Both the position numbers and the translations under genes were made by a program. Positions 21,821 to 28,505 of a DNA stretch of 28,505 bases are shown piece by piece. This DNA comes from a virus: the IMG/VR virus record IMGVR_UViG_3300011116_000393, positions 1 through 28,505 of that record; one strand, written 5' to 3'. Below the pieces are notes generated by a model that had not been told where the DNA came from, did not search any database, and saw only the letters and a list, made by a program, of their open reading frames with translations. How positions within the stretch are numbered: position 1 is the stretch's first letter; each line of letters starts with the position of its first letter.

Positions 21821-23535
21821 TGGCTACTACACCTGACATCGTTCCAGAACTAGCTGAATTAAGTAAGCCATACACCCTGCCGGCTTCTGACCCTTATCGT
21901 TTGCAGACGCAAATGGGTGCTGGTGTGCCAGGTGTTGACACGCAAAAAATTGATGTCAAAGCGTTTGGCAAGCCTGGAAGCAGAGAAAGCTTACAAAATA
22001 TTAGACAAAAAGAGATTGATTTACTGCAACAAGAGTCACAAGCAAAACAAAAAGTAGCTGAAGGCGAACAGAAAATTGCTGAATTTAAGACTGCGGGTCA
22101 AGCTGACATAACGTCTCAAGAAGCTGGACGAGCCAAAGGAATTTATCAATCAGTAGAAGGTTTCAGAGAAAAAAATCCTGCGCCAGAACTCGCGCCAACA
22201 AAAGACAATATTGAATCGTTGTCTACTTTGTTTGGCTTAATTGGTGTTATTGGCATGGCTATGGGCGGTTCTGGAAAAATGTCTGCAACCGCATCATTGA
22301 ACGCTATGGGCGGCATGATGAAGGGCTGGCAACAAGGTCGTGCTGACTTGTGGAAAAAAGAAGTACAAGAGTTTGATAAGAATATGCTTTCTTGGAAATC
22401 TAAATTAGACGATGCAATGAAGAAGGCTGAAGCAGCATACAAAGTCTTGCCTTACAACAGAGCAGAAGCAGAGTCAAAGTTAAATGAAGTAATTACTTCT
22501 ATGGGAAGTGATTTGCTAAGAGAAAAAAATAGAGTTCAAGGTTTTGTGCCAACTTTTAAAATGTTGGAAAACTTAGCAAAAGACGCTGATTCGGCAATTA
22601 AAGAGTCTGGTGTTGAGCGTAGACATCGTGAATCACAGGCTAAACCGAATTATCAATTCTATGCATCTGGTGACAAGGTTATAGCAGTAAATACTAAAGA
22701 CCCATCAGACATAAAAGAGGTAACAAACAAAGAACTTGCTAGTGCTATTAAGCTTGGAACTCCTCCAAAAACTCAAGGCGCTGGCGCTGCAGCCGGTCAG
22801 ATTGAGCGCATGACAAACGCGATGACTCAGGTAAGCGGTGCAATTAAGGCTATTTCTGAATTGCCTGTTACAACAACTTCTCCTGTGTTTGGTCAAAAGG
22901 AATTCAAAGGATTGTTTGTTGCACCTTTGTCTGTGCTAAACCAAAAGATGTCTGCTGAAACTTCTCAGATGATGGCTGGTCGTATGGTGGGTGTTGCAAG
23001 AAACTTGGCTTCTCTAGAAACTGGTGGAGCAGCCACAGGACTTGCGGGACTAACAGACAGCATCCAGGCTGGTATTTCTATTCCAGCAGGGGCTAAATTA
23101 CACGTTGCTCTTGACCGCCTGGCTGAGATGCGAAGAATTGTTGAAGATGCTTCTAGAGGCGCTTTGGCAAGTTCTAAATACACCGAAGACCAAAAACAAC
23201 TTATTCGTGAGAATCTTGCAATTGTTGAAAATGCAATTCCATTTACTTTGGAAGACGTTGCTCAAGCAACTATTGCTAGTAAAGGAAAGTCTCCTAAAGT
23301 TGCGAAAGAAGACCGAAACCTTACATTTACTCAATACATACAAAAATATGGTCTTGCCAAGCCAACGCCTTTAGAAAGCGTAGTTCAGGGCGGTGGGCAA
23401 AGCGGTTCTCAAGACACATCAGCCTCAGATAGAGCAATCTTTGAAGGTCCAACAATAGCTGCTTTTGGCGCTTATGAACCAAATAAATATAAGTATGGGT
23501 ATGAGAACAATAGACTGTTCCGAGAGGAAAAGTAA
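21820..23535 (+). CDS. Internal virion protein candidate 2 (571 aa)
   Basis: The product is Ala/Lys/Glu/Gln-rich. Long helices (KEIDLLQQESQAKQKVAEGE) lie near residues 65-85, and an apolar segment (LSTLFGLIGVIGMAMGGSG) follows at about 130-150. Ala-rich segments lie further on. A helical, cysteine-poor build with one apolar stretch is typical of ejection proteins that must unfold to leave the capsid. It overlaps its neighbours by one base at each end. No enzyme motif is seen. Assignment by position and build. Confidence 0.65.
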   Translation: MATTPDIVPELAELSKPYTLPASDPYRLQTQMGAGVPGVDTQKIDVKAFGKPGSRESLQNIRQKEIDLLQQESQAKQKVAEGEQKIAEFKTAGQADITSQEAGRAKGIYQSVEGFREKNPAPELAPTKDNIESLSTLFGLIGVIGMAMGGSGKMSATASLNAMGGMMKGWQQGRADLWKKEVQEFDKNMLSWKSKLDDAMKKAEAAYKVLPYNRAEAESKLNEVITSMGSDLLREKNRVQGFVPTFKMLENLAKDADSAIKESGVERRHRESQAKPNYQFYASGDKVIAVNTKDPSDIKEVTNKELASAIKLGTPPKTQGAGAAAGQIERMTNAMTQVSGAIKAISELPVTTTSPVFGQKEFKGLFVAPLSVLNQKMSAETSQMMAGRMVGVARNLASLETGGAATGLAGLTDSIQAGISIPAGAKLHVALDRLAEMRRIVEDASRGALASSKYTEDQKQLIRENLAIVENAIPFTLEDVAQATIASKGKSPKVAKEDRNLTFTQYIQKYGLAKPTPLESVVQGGGQSGSQDTSASDRAIFEGPTIAAFGAYEPNKYKYGYENNRLFREEK

Positions 23536-25865
23536 TGGCAGATAGAGAATACGCTCCTGACCAACCCGTACAAAAGAAGCGGGAGTACGCTACTGAAACA
23601 GGTGGCGGTGCTGCTCTTGTTACGCCTAAACAACGCGCTACTCCATCAACGCCAGAGATGAAGGAACAAGTGCGTTCTATGTCTGAAAAAATGGGTGAGT
23701 ACCTTTTTGGTGAGCCTGAGAGAGAAGATATTTCAGGGTCAGAGATTGCTGGCGCAACAGGGTATGGAGCGACTGCCGGAGTTATTGCCCCTAAAGTTAT
23801 GAAGTACGCGGGTAAAGGACTCAAAATGATTCCTACCGTGCCAACAAGGGCTGCGGGAACTTTTTTAGAAACAGCCGGTCAAATGGCAGGAAAAGTTCCA
23901 ATGACAAGACGAGCCGTTGGAGGGGGCATAGCTGGTGGAACTGGCTCTACTGCTGAACAAACGGCAGAAGTCCTTGGCGCTCCTAAAATTGTTTCTATTC
24001 CTGCTGGCTTTGCTACGGGTGTCGTTACTCCTGAACTTGAAAAAGCAATTGAAAAGTTAGTTGTTAAAGCAGGAAGCGTTGTTTTTGGAACGCAGGGCAT
24101 GACAAGCGCAATCATGCAGGATTTGGCTTCTCAGGGCGTTAAGGTTGCACCTAAAGTTGCTGAATTGATTGAAAGAAAAGTCAATGAGTTTCGTCAAGTG
24201 CCAAAGGGTAAAGCTCCACAAGAAGCTCTGTATGACGCTTTAAGAACAGGCACAACAGACATTACTGAGACGGCTGCTCAAGCGGCTAGACAAGTTCAAG
24301 GACAAGGCGCTGCTGCTATGACTGAGGCAGAGCGCAGAGCAGGGAAGATGGGAACTGCTGCCGAGAGAACAAAAGATATTTCTGACAAGGCTTTGGCTGA
24401 AGCAAAACAAGCCAGGTCTAGCATTGGCTCACCAAGAAATGAATCCACCATTGGCGAGACTTTGAGAGACAAGATTGTTAACTTGTATGGCGATATTGCC
24501 GGCAAGCGCTCCACAGATTATCTGGCTCAAAAGAAGATTAGAGATGACATAGTTAACCAGAAAGAGGCTGCTGGTCAACTTGTTGCCGCCACTCAAGAAT
24601 ACAAAGATTTAGTTCAAAACTTGAAAGACAAGTTGCTTATTGGGGCAGCCGCACAAACACAAAAGACTGCTCCTGTTACTGAAAAGGGTGTGCTTGACGC
24701 TTACAGAAACATTTACGATGCTGTCTCTTCTCGTAGAGTTGCTACTGCTTTTGATGAAACAGGAAAGCCTACGGCATTTAAAACTTTCCCAACCTCATTT
24801 GAAGCGCTAGACGATGTACGCAGACGCTTGGGCGATGTGGCATTTGGCAAAGAAGTAGAAGGCTATACCGCTATTGGTAAGAACATTGCCGAGCAGTATT
24901 ACAAAAAGATTAGCGAGATTCAGTCTAAATTTGCTGGTGAGTCGCACGATACGTTGCAATCTAGCTATGAAATGGCTTCTCGCCTGATTGACAAATTTAA
25001 GTCCAAAGCAGGACAAAAAGCCACAGCTATTGACCGTTTTGACCCTGCCAGGTTTAGCACCGACCCTGCTTCCCTGCCAAGAGATTACTTCTTTAGCAAG
25101 CAATCTGTGAAGGATTTGCTTGAGTTGACGGGCAATGACAAGGCATTTGTGGTCAAGGAAGCTTCTGATTACGCTGCTAGACAGCTTGGTTCATCTAGCA
25201 AGCAGACTGCCAAGGCAGCAAAAGATTGGGTTGACAAGAACGAGAGTTGGCTCAATGAATTGCCAGAAGTCAAAGCCAAGGTCAGCGCCTATGTTGCCGG
25301 TCTAGAGAGAGCCGAGCGGATTGCTGACAAGAGCAAGAAAGCGGCTGCACAACTTGTTCCAATGGAAAAGGCAACCATTCGAGAGGGTGAACGCGCCCTA
25401 GATGCAGCACGGGCTGCTGGCGAGAAAATAACCAAAGAAGCAGAACAGCGCGTCAAAACTATTCTTGGTTCTCAATTTCCTAATGAAGAAATTGAAAAAC
25501 TTATGTTATCTGGTGACCTTGGTCGCTGGGCAGAAGTTGCTCCTATCCTGGCTAGAAGTGAGGTTGGCAAGGCAAACATGGAACAGGCAGTTCGCCAGGT
25601 CATGTCTCGCGTTAGCCCCAAGAGTATGGGCGATGTCTTTAGAGACAACGTACGCCAGCGCTTAGAGACAACAAACCTTGTCCCTGCTGCCAAGCTAGAC
25701 CAGATGCAAGACGATTTAGATTACATAAGCAGCCTGACTATTAGCCCAGAACAAAAAATGACAATGTTGCAAAAGCTTACAAAAAACTTGTTTGCTGTTG
25801 TGCCGGCAACATTGATGGGCGCTCCTGTGGGTCGAGCTGGTGGCGAACTACTGGAAGAAGACTAA
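23535..25865 (+). CDS. Internal virion protein candidate 3, largest coiled-coil protein (776 aa)
   Basis: This is the longest product in the window and is strongly helical. The N-terminus has low-complexity Pro/Thr sequence. A Gly-rich apolar stretch (AVGGGIAGGTGSTAEQTAEV) lies near residue 120. Most of the rest is charged coiled coil (EKATIREGERALDAARAAGE). The C-terminus ends with an apolar, Pro/Gly-containing segment (FAVVPATLMGAPVGRAGGEL). I see no lysozyme or protease motif in this reading. It would be the large ejection protein by analogy with podovirus internal proteins. Confidence 0.65.
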   Translation: MADREYAPDQPVQKKREYATETGGGAALVTPKQRATPSTPEMKEQVRSMSEKMGEYLFGEPEREDISGSEIAGATGYGATAGVIAPKVMKYAGKGLKMIPTVPTRAAGTFLETAGQMAGKVPMTRRAVGGGIAGGTGSTAEQTAEVLGAPKIVSIPAGFATGVVTPELEKAIEKLVVKAGSVVFGTQGMTSAIMQDLASQGVKVAPKVAELIERKVNEFRQVPKGKAPQEALYDALRTGTTDITETAAQAARQVQGQGAAAMTEAERRAGKMGTAAERTKDISDKALAEAKQARSSIGSPRNESTIGETLRDKIVNLYGDIAGKRSTDYLAQKKIRDDIVNQKEAAGQLVAATQEYKDLVQNLKDKLLIGAAAQTQKTAPVTEKGVLDAYRNIYDAVSSRRVATAFDETGKPTAFKTFPTSFEALDDVRRRLGDVAFGKEVEGYTAIGKNIAEQYYKKISEIQSKFAGESHDTLQSSYEMASRLIDKFKSKAGQKATAIDRFDPARFSTDPASLPRDYFFSKQSVKDLLELTGNDKAFVVKEASDYAARQLGSSSKQTAKAAKDWVDKNESWLNELPEVKAKVSAYVAGLERAERIADKSKKAAAQLVPMEKATIREGERALDAARAAGEKITKEAEQRVKTILGSQFPNEEIEKLMLSGDLGRWAEVAPILARSEVGKANMEQAVRQVMSRVSPKSMGDVFRDNVRQRLETTNLVPAAKLDQMQDDLDYISSLTISPEQKMTMLQKLTKNLFAVVPATLMGAPVGRAGGELLEED

Positions 25866-26071
25866 TGGCTAAAAAACAAAAAGGCATAAACCCTGACCTA
25901 GAGCAAGCCATTTCCGATATGCTCAAAGCGGTGATGGTTGACCCAACTGCAAGCATTACAGACAAGACCAAGGTGATTGACCGCGCCCTAAAACTTGAGG
26001 CTATCAAGCTCAAGATGTCGGATGATGAGTGGGGTGCTGGCTTTGCTAATGTTGATGAAGAAGACGAATAG
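25865..26071 (+). CDS. Small helical acidic-ended protein (68 aa)
   Basis: The product begins AKKQKGINPDLEQAISDMLK and ends GFANVDEEDE. A basic start, a helix-rich core and a strongly acidic tail suggest a small protein partner. Its ATG overlaps the previous stop (TAATG). Similar small proteins are frequent in phages next to internal virion or lysis genes, with no known function. Confidence 0.6.
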   Translation: MAKKQKGINPDLEQAISDMLKAVMVDPTASITDKTKVIDRALKLEAIKLKMSDDEWGAGFANVDEEDE

Positions 26072-26111
26072 GGTTAGACTATGGTTTTCGTCAATCACAA
26101 AGGGGATAAAC

Positions 26112-26336
26112 ATGGACGGTATTGCTTTGGTACGCCTAGCGTTAGGGGTCATTACAGACAGGCTCATCACGATTTTGGTTCTAATTTCGACCAGCATCAT
26201 GTGTGGGTGGACAATGTGGAATCCAACATGGGAGCGTGTGACCACACTAGCGATATTTACAGTTTTCAGTTATCTTCTAGTAAGAGTCAAAGAAAGGACT
26301 TCAAATGAGCAAGAACAGACCACAACAACGGGATAG
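26112..26336 (+). CDS. Small two-span membrane protein, holin-like (74 aa)
   Basis: AGGGGATAAAC directly precedes ATG 26112. The other frame at 26081 and the upstream extension to 25995 are shadows. The product has two predicted membrane spans (ALVRLALGVITDRLITILVL with ISTSIMCGWTMW, and TLAIFTVFSYLLVRV) and a polar Gln/Thr tail. It opens a run of small membrane proteins before the holin and endolysin, so a lysis-linked role (holin or antiholin) is reasonable but unproven. Confidence 0.6.
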   Translation: MDGIALVRLALGVITDRLITILVLISTSIMCGWTMWNPTWERVTTLAIFTVFSYLLVRVKERTSNEQEQTTTTG

Positions 26337-26541
26337 CAGCCTTAACCAACAAGTTGCTAAATCGGTTCGCCCACAACTACCCCGTGACGGTAGCGCAGGA
26401 CTACAGCGCTGGCAGCCCGGTGAATTGCCGACTGGTGGCTTTCGTTCAGTCATTGATATGTCTGGCAACAAGTTTCCCACTACTGGACCTTTAAACACCA
26501 AGACTTCATCGACTTCTGGTGGCGGTAACAAGGTGTACTAA
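26305..26541 (+). CDS. Small disordered Gly/Pro/Asn-rich protein (78 aa)
   Basis: AAGGACTTCAA precedes the ATG, which lies 32 bases inside the previous gene. The sequence is polar and Pro/Gln/Ser-rich (KNRPQQRDSSLNQQVAKSVR, then PQLPRDGSAGLQRWQPGELP), without cysteines or membrane spans. It resembles in style the small structural protein at 11056. The end overlaps the next start (TAATG). Function unknown. Confidence 0.6.
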   Translation: MSKNRPQQRDSSLNQQVAKSVRPQLPRDGSAGLQRWQPGELPTGGFRSVIDMSGNKFPTTGPLNTKTSSTSGGGNKVY

Positions 26542-26885
26542 TGGCTAATAACATCCCTTTTCAGGCACAGGGAAAGACTACCCGTATCAACGTAACCACT
26601 ACGGCTAATACGGTTTCTATCCTTTCTGACAGCCCTTGCAATCAGGTAAGAATCCATAACGGCACGGCTGCCGAAGTGTTTATTCGTCTTGGAACAGCGT
26701 CCACAGATGATGCAGCAGTTCCTACGGCTGGAACTCCTGCTTATGGAACTATTTTGCACAACAACCAAACGGTTGTGTTTACTGCTCCAAAGCAGTCTAC
26801 TAATGTTGCATCTTTGTATGTGTCTGCAATTGTTGCTTCTGGCACAGCAACGGTTTATGTAACGCCCGGAGAGGGCATGATTTAA
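26541..26885 (+). CDS. Small beta-rich protein, paralogue of the gene at 17851
   Basis: The 114-residue product is strand-rich with Thr/Asn/Ala. It ends SGTATVYVTPGEGMI, aligning with SGTASVYITPGDGM of the product at 17851-18180. Other matching points are NQVRIHN against NQYRIIN and VF-RLGT against VFLGYGT. A duplicated small beta protein that is separated by over 8 kb suggests a repeated virion surface or appendage component. The gene is followed immediately by the lysis-linked group. Confidence 0.7.
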   Translation: MANNIPFQAQGKTTRINVTTTANTVSILSDSPCNQVRIHNGTAAEVFIRLGTASTDDAAVPTAGTPAYGTILHNNQTVVFTAPKQSTNVASLYVSAIVASGTATVYVTPGEGMI

Positions 26886-26895
26886 GAGGTAAGTC

Positions 26896-27606
26896 ATTGA
26901 CCCGTTCTCTCTCTTGTTGGCAGCGCAGACAGCTTATGGTTTTATCAAAAGCGGTTGCGAGATGCTTCACCAAGGGAGAATGGAGCTTGAGGGGGCTAAG
27001 AAGACCGTTGAAGGCGCTATTGCGGATGTCAAGGCAATCAAGGGTATCTTTGATTGGTTCATCGGTTTATTTGTCAAAAAGCCTGACAAGCCTGAGACTC
27101 CAAAGCCAGTTGCTAAAGCCAAGGTTGCAGCCAAACAAAAGTCTTATGAAGAGCTGGAACTCAAACTCATTAGCGACATTGGGGCAAACCTCGGTGTTCT
27201 CTTTGATACACAACAACAGATTACTAACTACTATCGTGAGTTAGAGGAGGAGAGTAAGACCAACTTTAATCCAGAGCAAAACACTAGCAAGAAAGCCATT
27301 GAGAGGGCTTTGATTGAGTTGCAGATGGAGAAGTTGATGGAGCAGACTAGGGAGGCGATGGTGTATGCGCCCCCTGAGTTAAAAGATTTGTATACCCGAT
27401 TCTTGAAGATGCACGAAAAGATTGAGCGTGAGCAAGAGTGGGCTAGGTCGGAGATGATTCGTAGGGCTAGGTTGGCAAGGTGGAAGAAAGAACAAGAAGA
27501 GATTGAGTTCATTCAATTTACGAGTGGGGTAATTGCCGTGATGTTCATATCTTTAATCTTTGGGTGGCTAATGTGGCAACTGCGCGTCTTATCGGGTGGA
27601 TTTTGA
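26896..27606 (+). CDS. Tail-anchored coiled-coil protein, probable ATT start (236 aa)
   Basis: The frame is open and protein-like back to 26893, but the first conventional start is TTG 26914, which has no ribosome site. An AAGAGGT site lies six bases before ATT 26896, giving IDPFSLLLAAQTAYGFIKSG as the start. The body has Lys/Glu helices (EELELKLISDIGANL, and a long coiled coil near residues 150-200). One membrane span (SGVIAVMFISLIFGWLMW) lies close to the C-terminus, so it is a tail-anchored protein. Its position before the holin suggests a lysis or envelope role. If the ATT reading is wrong, TTG 26914 gives 230 residues. Confidence 0.6.
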   Translation: MDPFSLLLAAQTAYGFIKSGCEMLHQGRMELEGAKKTVEGAIADVKAIKGIFDWFIGLFVKKPDKPETPKPVAKAKVAAKQKSYEELELKLISDIGANLGVLFDTQQQITNYYRELEEESKTNFNPEQNTSKKAIERALIELQMEKLMEQTREAMVYAPPELKDLYTRFLKMHEKIEREQEWARSEMIRRARLARWKKEQEEIEFIQFTSGVIAVMFISLIFGWLMWQLRVLSGGF

Positions 27607-27734
27607 GTGGGGTGGCTCTGTGCATCATTGTTGCCACTACAAGCCTTGCATACATAGAAACCCTATATATGAAGGCTCAACTCAAGAAAGAAATCAAAGA
27701 GTTACGTAAACTCAAGCAGGAGCTTAAGAAATGA
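27573..27734 (+). CDS. Small single-span coiled-coil protein, possible spanin-like (53 aa)
   Basis: GTG 27573 follows GGGTGG and overlaps the previous gene in another frame. The product has one membrane span (ILSGVALCIIVATTSLAYI) and a Lys/Glu/Leu coiled coil (KAQLKKEIKELRKLKQELKK). This topology resembles the inner-membrane component of phage spanin pairs, but no lipoprotein partner is seen, so the name is not claimed. The TGA overlaps the holin start (ATGA). Confidence 0.6.
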   Translation: MATARLIGWILSGVALCIIVATTSLAYIETLYMKAQLKKEIKELRKLKQELKK

Positions 27735-28129
27735 TACCTATTGGCGCACTTTTAGACATTGGTGGGAAGATACTAGATAAGGTCTTTCCTGACCCTGCTC
27801 AAGCTGAGCAAGCCAAACTCAAACTGCTTGAGATGCAGCAAAACGGTGAATTAGCCAAACTCAATGCTGATGTGTCTGAGCAACATGAGTTGACTGAGAG
27901 ACTTAAAGCAGACATGGGTAGCGACTCTTGGCTGTCCAAGAACATTCGTCCTATGACATTAGTGTTTATCCTAATTACCTACACAACCTTTGCAATGATG
28001 TCTGCATGGGATATTGAGGTAAACAACAACTATGTTGAGCTGCTTGGTCAATGGGGAATGTTAATAATGTCTTTCTACTTTGGTGGTAGAACGCTAGAAA
28101 AAATCATGGACATGAAAGCTAAGAAATGA
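27731..28129 (+). CDS. Holin (3TM/GTA-holin-like)
   Basis: The 132-residue product begins with an amphipathic, Asp/Pro-containing segment (IPIGALLDIGGKILDKVFPD). It then has a Lys/Gln helix and two clear membrane spans (LVFILITYTTFAMMSAW at about residues 76-92, and GMLIMSFYFGGRTL), with a basic end. The layout matches the Pfam GTA_holin_3TM family, holins that make membrane holes for lysis release. It lies directly before the M15 peptidase with an ATGA overlap, so the two form the lysis cassette. Confidence 0.75.
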   Translation: MIPIGALLDIGGKILDKVFPDPAQAEQAKLKLLEMQQNGELAKLNADVSEQHELTERLKADMGSDSWLSKNIRPMTLVFILITYTTFAMMSAWDIEVNNNYVELLGQWGMLIMSFYFGGRTLEKIMDMKAKK

Positions 28130-28505
28130 ATTTATCTCCCCACTTCACTTTAGAAGAGCTAACAATTACAGAGCATCGGGAGTTTGACAATACTCCTGAC
28201 GAGGCTGAATTGGCTAACCTAAAGCGCTTGGCTGAGTTCTTAGAGAAGGTTAAGGATGTCCTTGGTGGCAAGCCAATAATGATTAACTCTGCTTTTAGAT
28301 GCAAGCAAGTCAATGATGCGGTGGGAAGCAAGGACACAAGCCAACACCGAATTGGGTGCGCTGCTGACCTGAGAGTACCCGGCATGACCCCTGATGAGGT
28401 TGTGAAGGCAATCATTGCGTCAGGCATAGGGTATGACCAAGTAATCAGAGAATTTGACCGTTGGACGCATATTTCTATTCCAAACAAGTTATTTGATTCT
28501 CCTCG
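28126..28505 (+). CDS. M15 family peptidase endolysin (partial, 3' end outside window)
   Basis: The 126 visible residues show peptidase M15 features (D-Ala-D-Ala carboxypeptidase-type cell wall enzymes, as in Peptidase_M15_3). These are SAFRCKQVNDAVGSKDTSQH (55-74), with H74 as first zinc ligand, AADLRVPG with D81 as second, and WTHISIP (113-119) with H115 as third. Such enzymes cleave peptide links in peptidoglycan. The start overlaps the holin stop. The frame is still open at the last base, so the true C-terminus is unknown. Confidence 0.85.
   Translation, partial: MNLSPHFTLEELTITEHREFDNTPDEAELANLKRLAEFLEKVKDVLGGKPIMINSAFRCKQVNDAVGSKDTSQHRIGCAADLRVPGMTPDEVVKAIIASGIGYDQVIREFDRWTHISIPNKLFDSP

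Noticed and set aside
26081-26308. Frame of 75 codons (MVFVNHKGDKHGR...)
   Set aside because: Competes with the frame at 26112, which has a better ribosome site, two coherent membrane spans and a natural overlap with the next gene.
1-28505. CRISPR array, integrase, attachment site or insertion sequence
   Set aside because: I saw no spaced identical repeats of CRISPR type, recombinase motifs or paired terminal inverted repeats.

Overview
The window looks like most of the genome of an uncultured, tailed, double-stranded DNA phage with podovirus-type virion genes. The support is a large terminase, portal, scaffold-like protein, capsid protein, tail adaptor and nozzle-like protein. They are followed by fibre-like proteins and three large Ala/Gln/Lys-rich virion proteins, with no tape measure, tail tube or sheath gene. 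Shine-Dalgarno sites and perfect TTATCCACA DnaA boxes point to a Gram-negative bacterial host. A betaproteobacterial freshwater host is my impression from protein style only. I see no integrase, CI-like repressor, tRNA, CRISPR array, insertion sequence or polymerase, so the replication genes probably lie outside the window.

Layout. Positions 1-3623 are a leftward (minus-strand) arm of small, overlapping early-type genes in two transcription units separated by a good terminator at 1929-1950. The upstream unit (3623 to 1961) encodes a membrane peptide, a protein resembling the phage Gp88 family and small proteins. The downstream unit (1886 to 342) encodes very small proteins and ends with a DpdA-like 7-deazaguanine DNA-transglycosylase. 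Positions 3624-4440 are non-coding and look like a replication origin and control region, with four perfect DnaA boxes, a very A/T-rich stretch carrying iterated ATCTACATAAT, and a terminator merged with a possible promoter. From 4441 to the window end everything is rightward and tightly packed, often with ATGA or TAATG overlaps. The order is small genes, a glycosyltransferase, terminase, portal, two tiny basic peptides in a structured gap with a consensus promoter, scaffold and capsid, tail genes, fibres, internal virion proteins, and a lysis group (small membrane proteins, 3TM-type holin, M15 peptidase cut by the window edge).

How it fits together. The DnaA boxes suggest host DnaA opens the origin, with early genes transcribed leftward and late genes rightward from it. 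The DpdA-like enzyme would exchange guanine for a 7-deazaguanine in phage DNA. No precursor-synthesis gene is visible, so the base would come from the host or from genes outside the window. A glycosyltransferase directly upstream of the terminase could modify DNA or virion proteins before packaging. Several genes absent from a simple long-ORF list were recovered by reading the sequence: 12, 17, 25, 37, 53, 53, 54 and 58 codons, plus one gene that appears to start at ATT.
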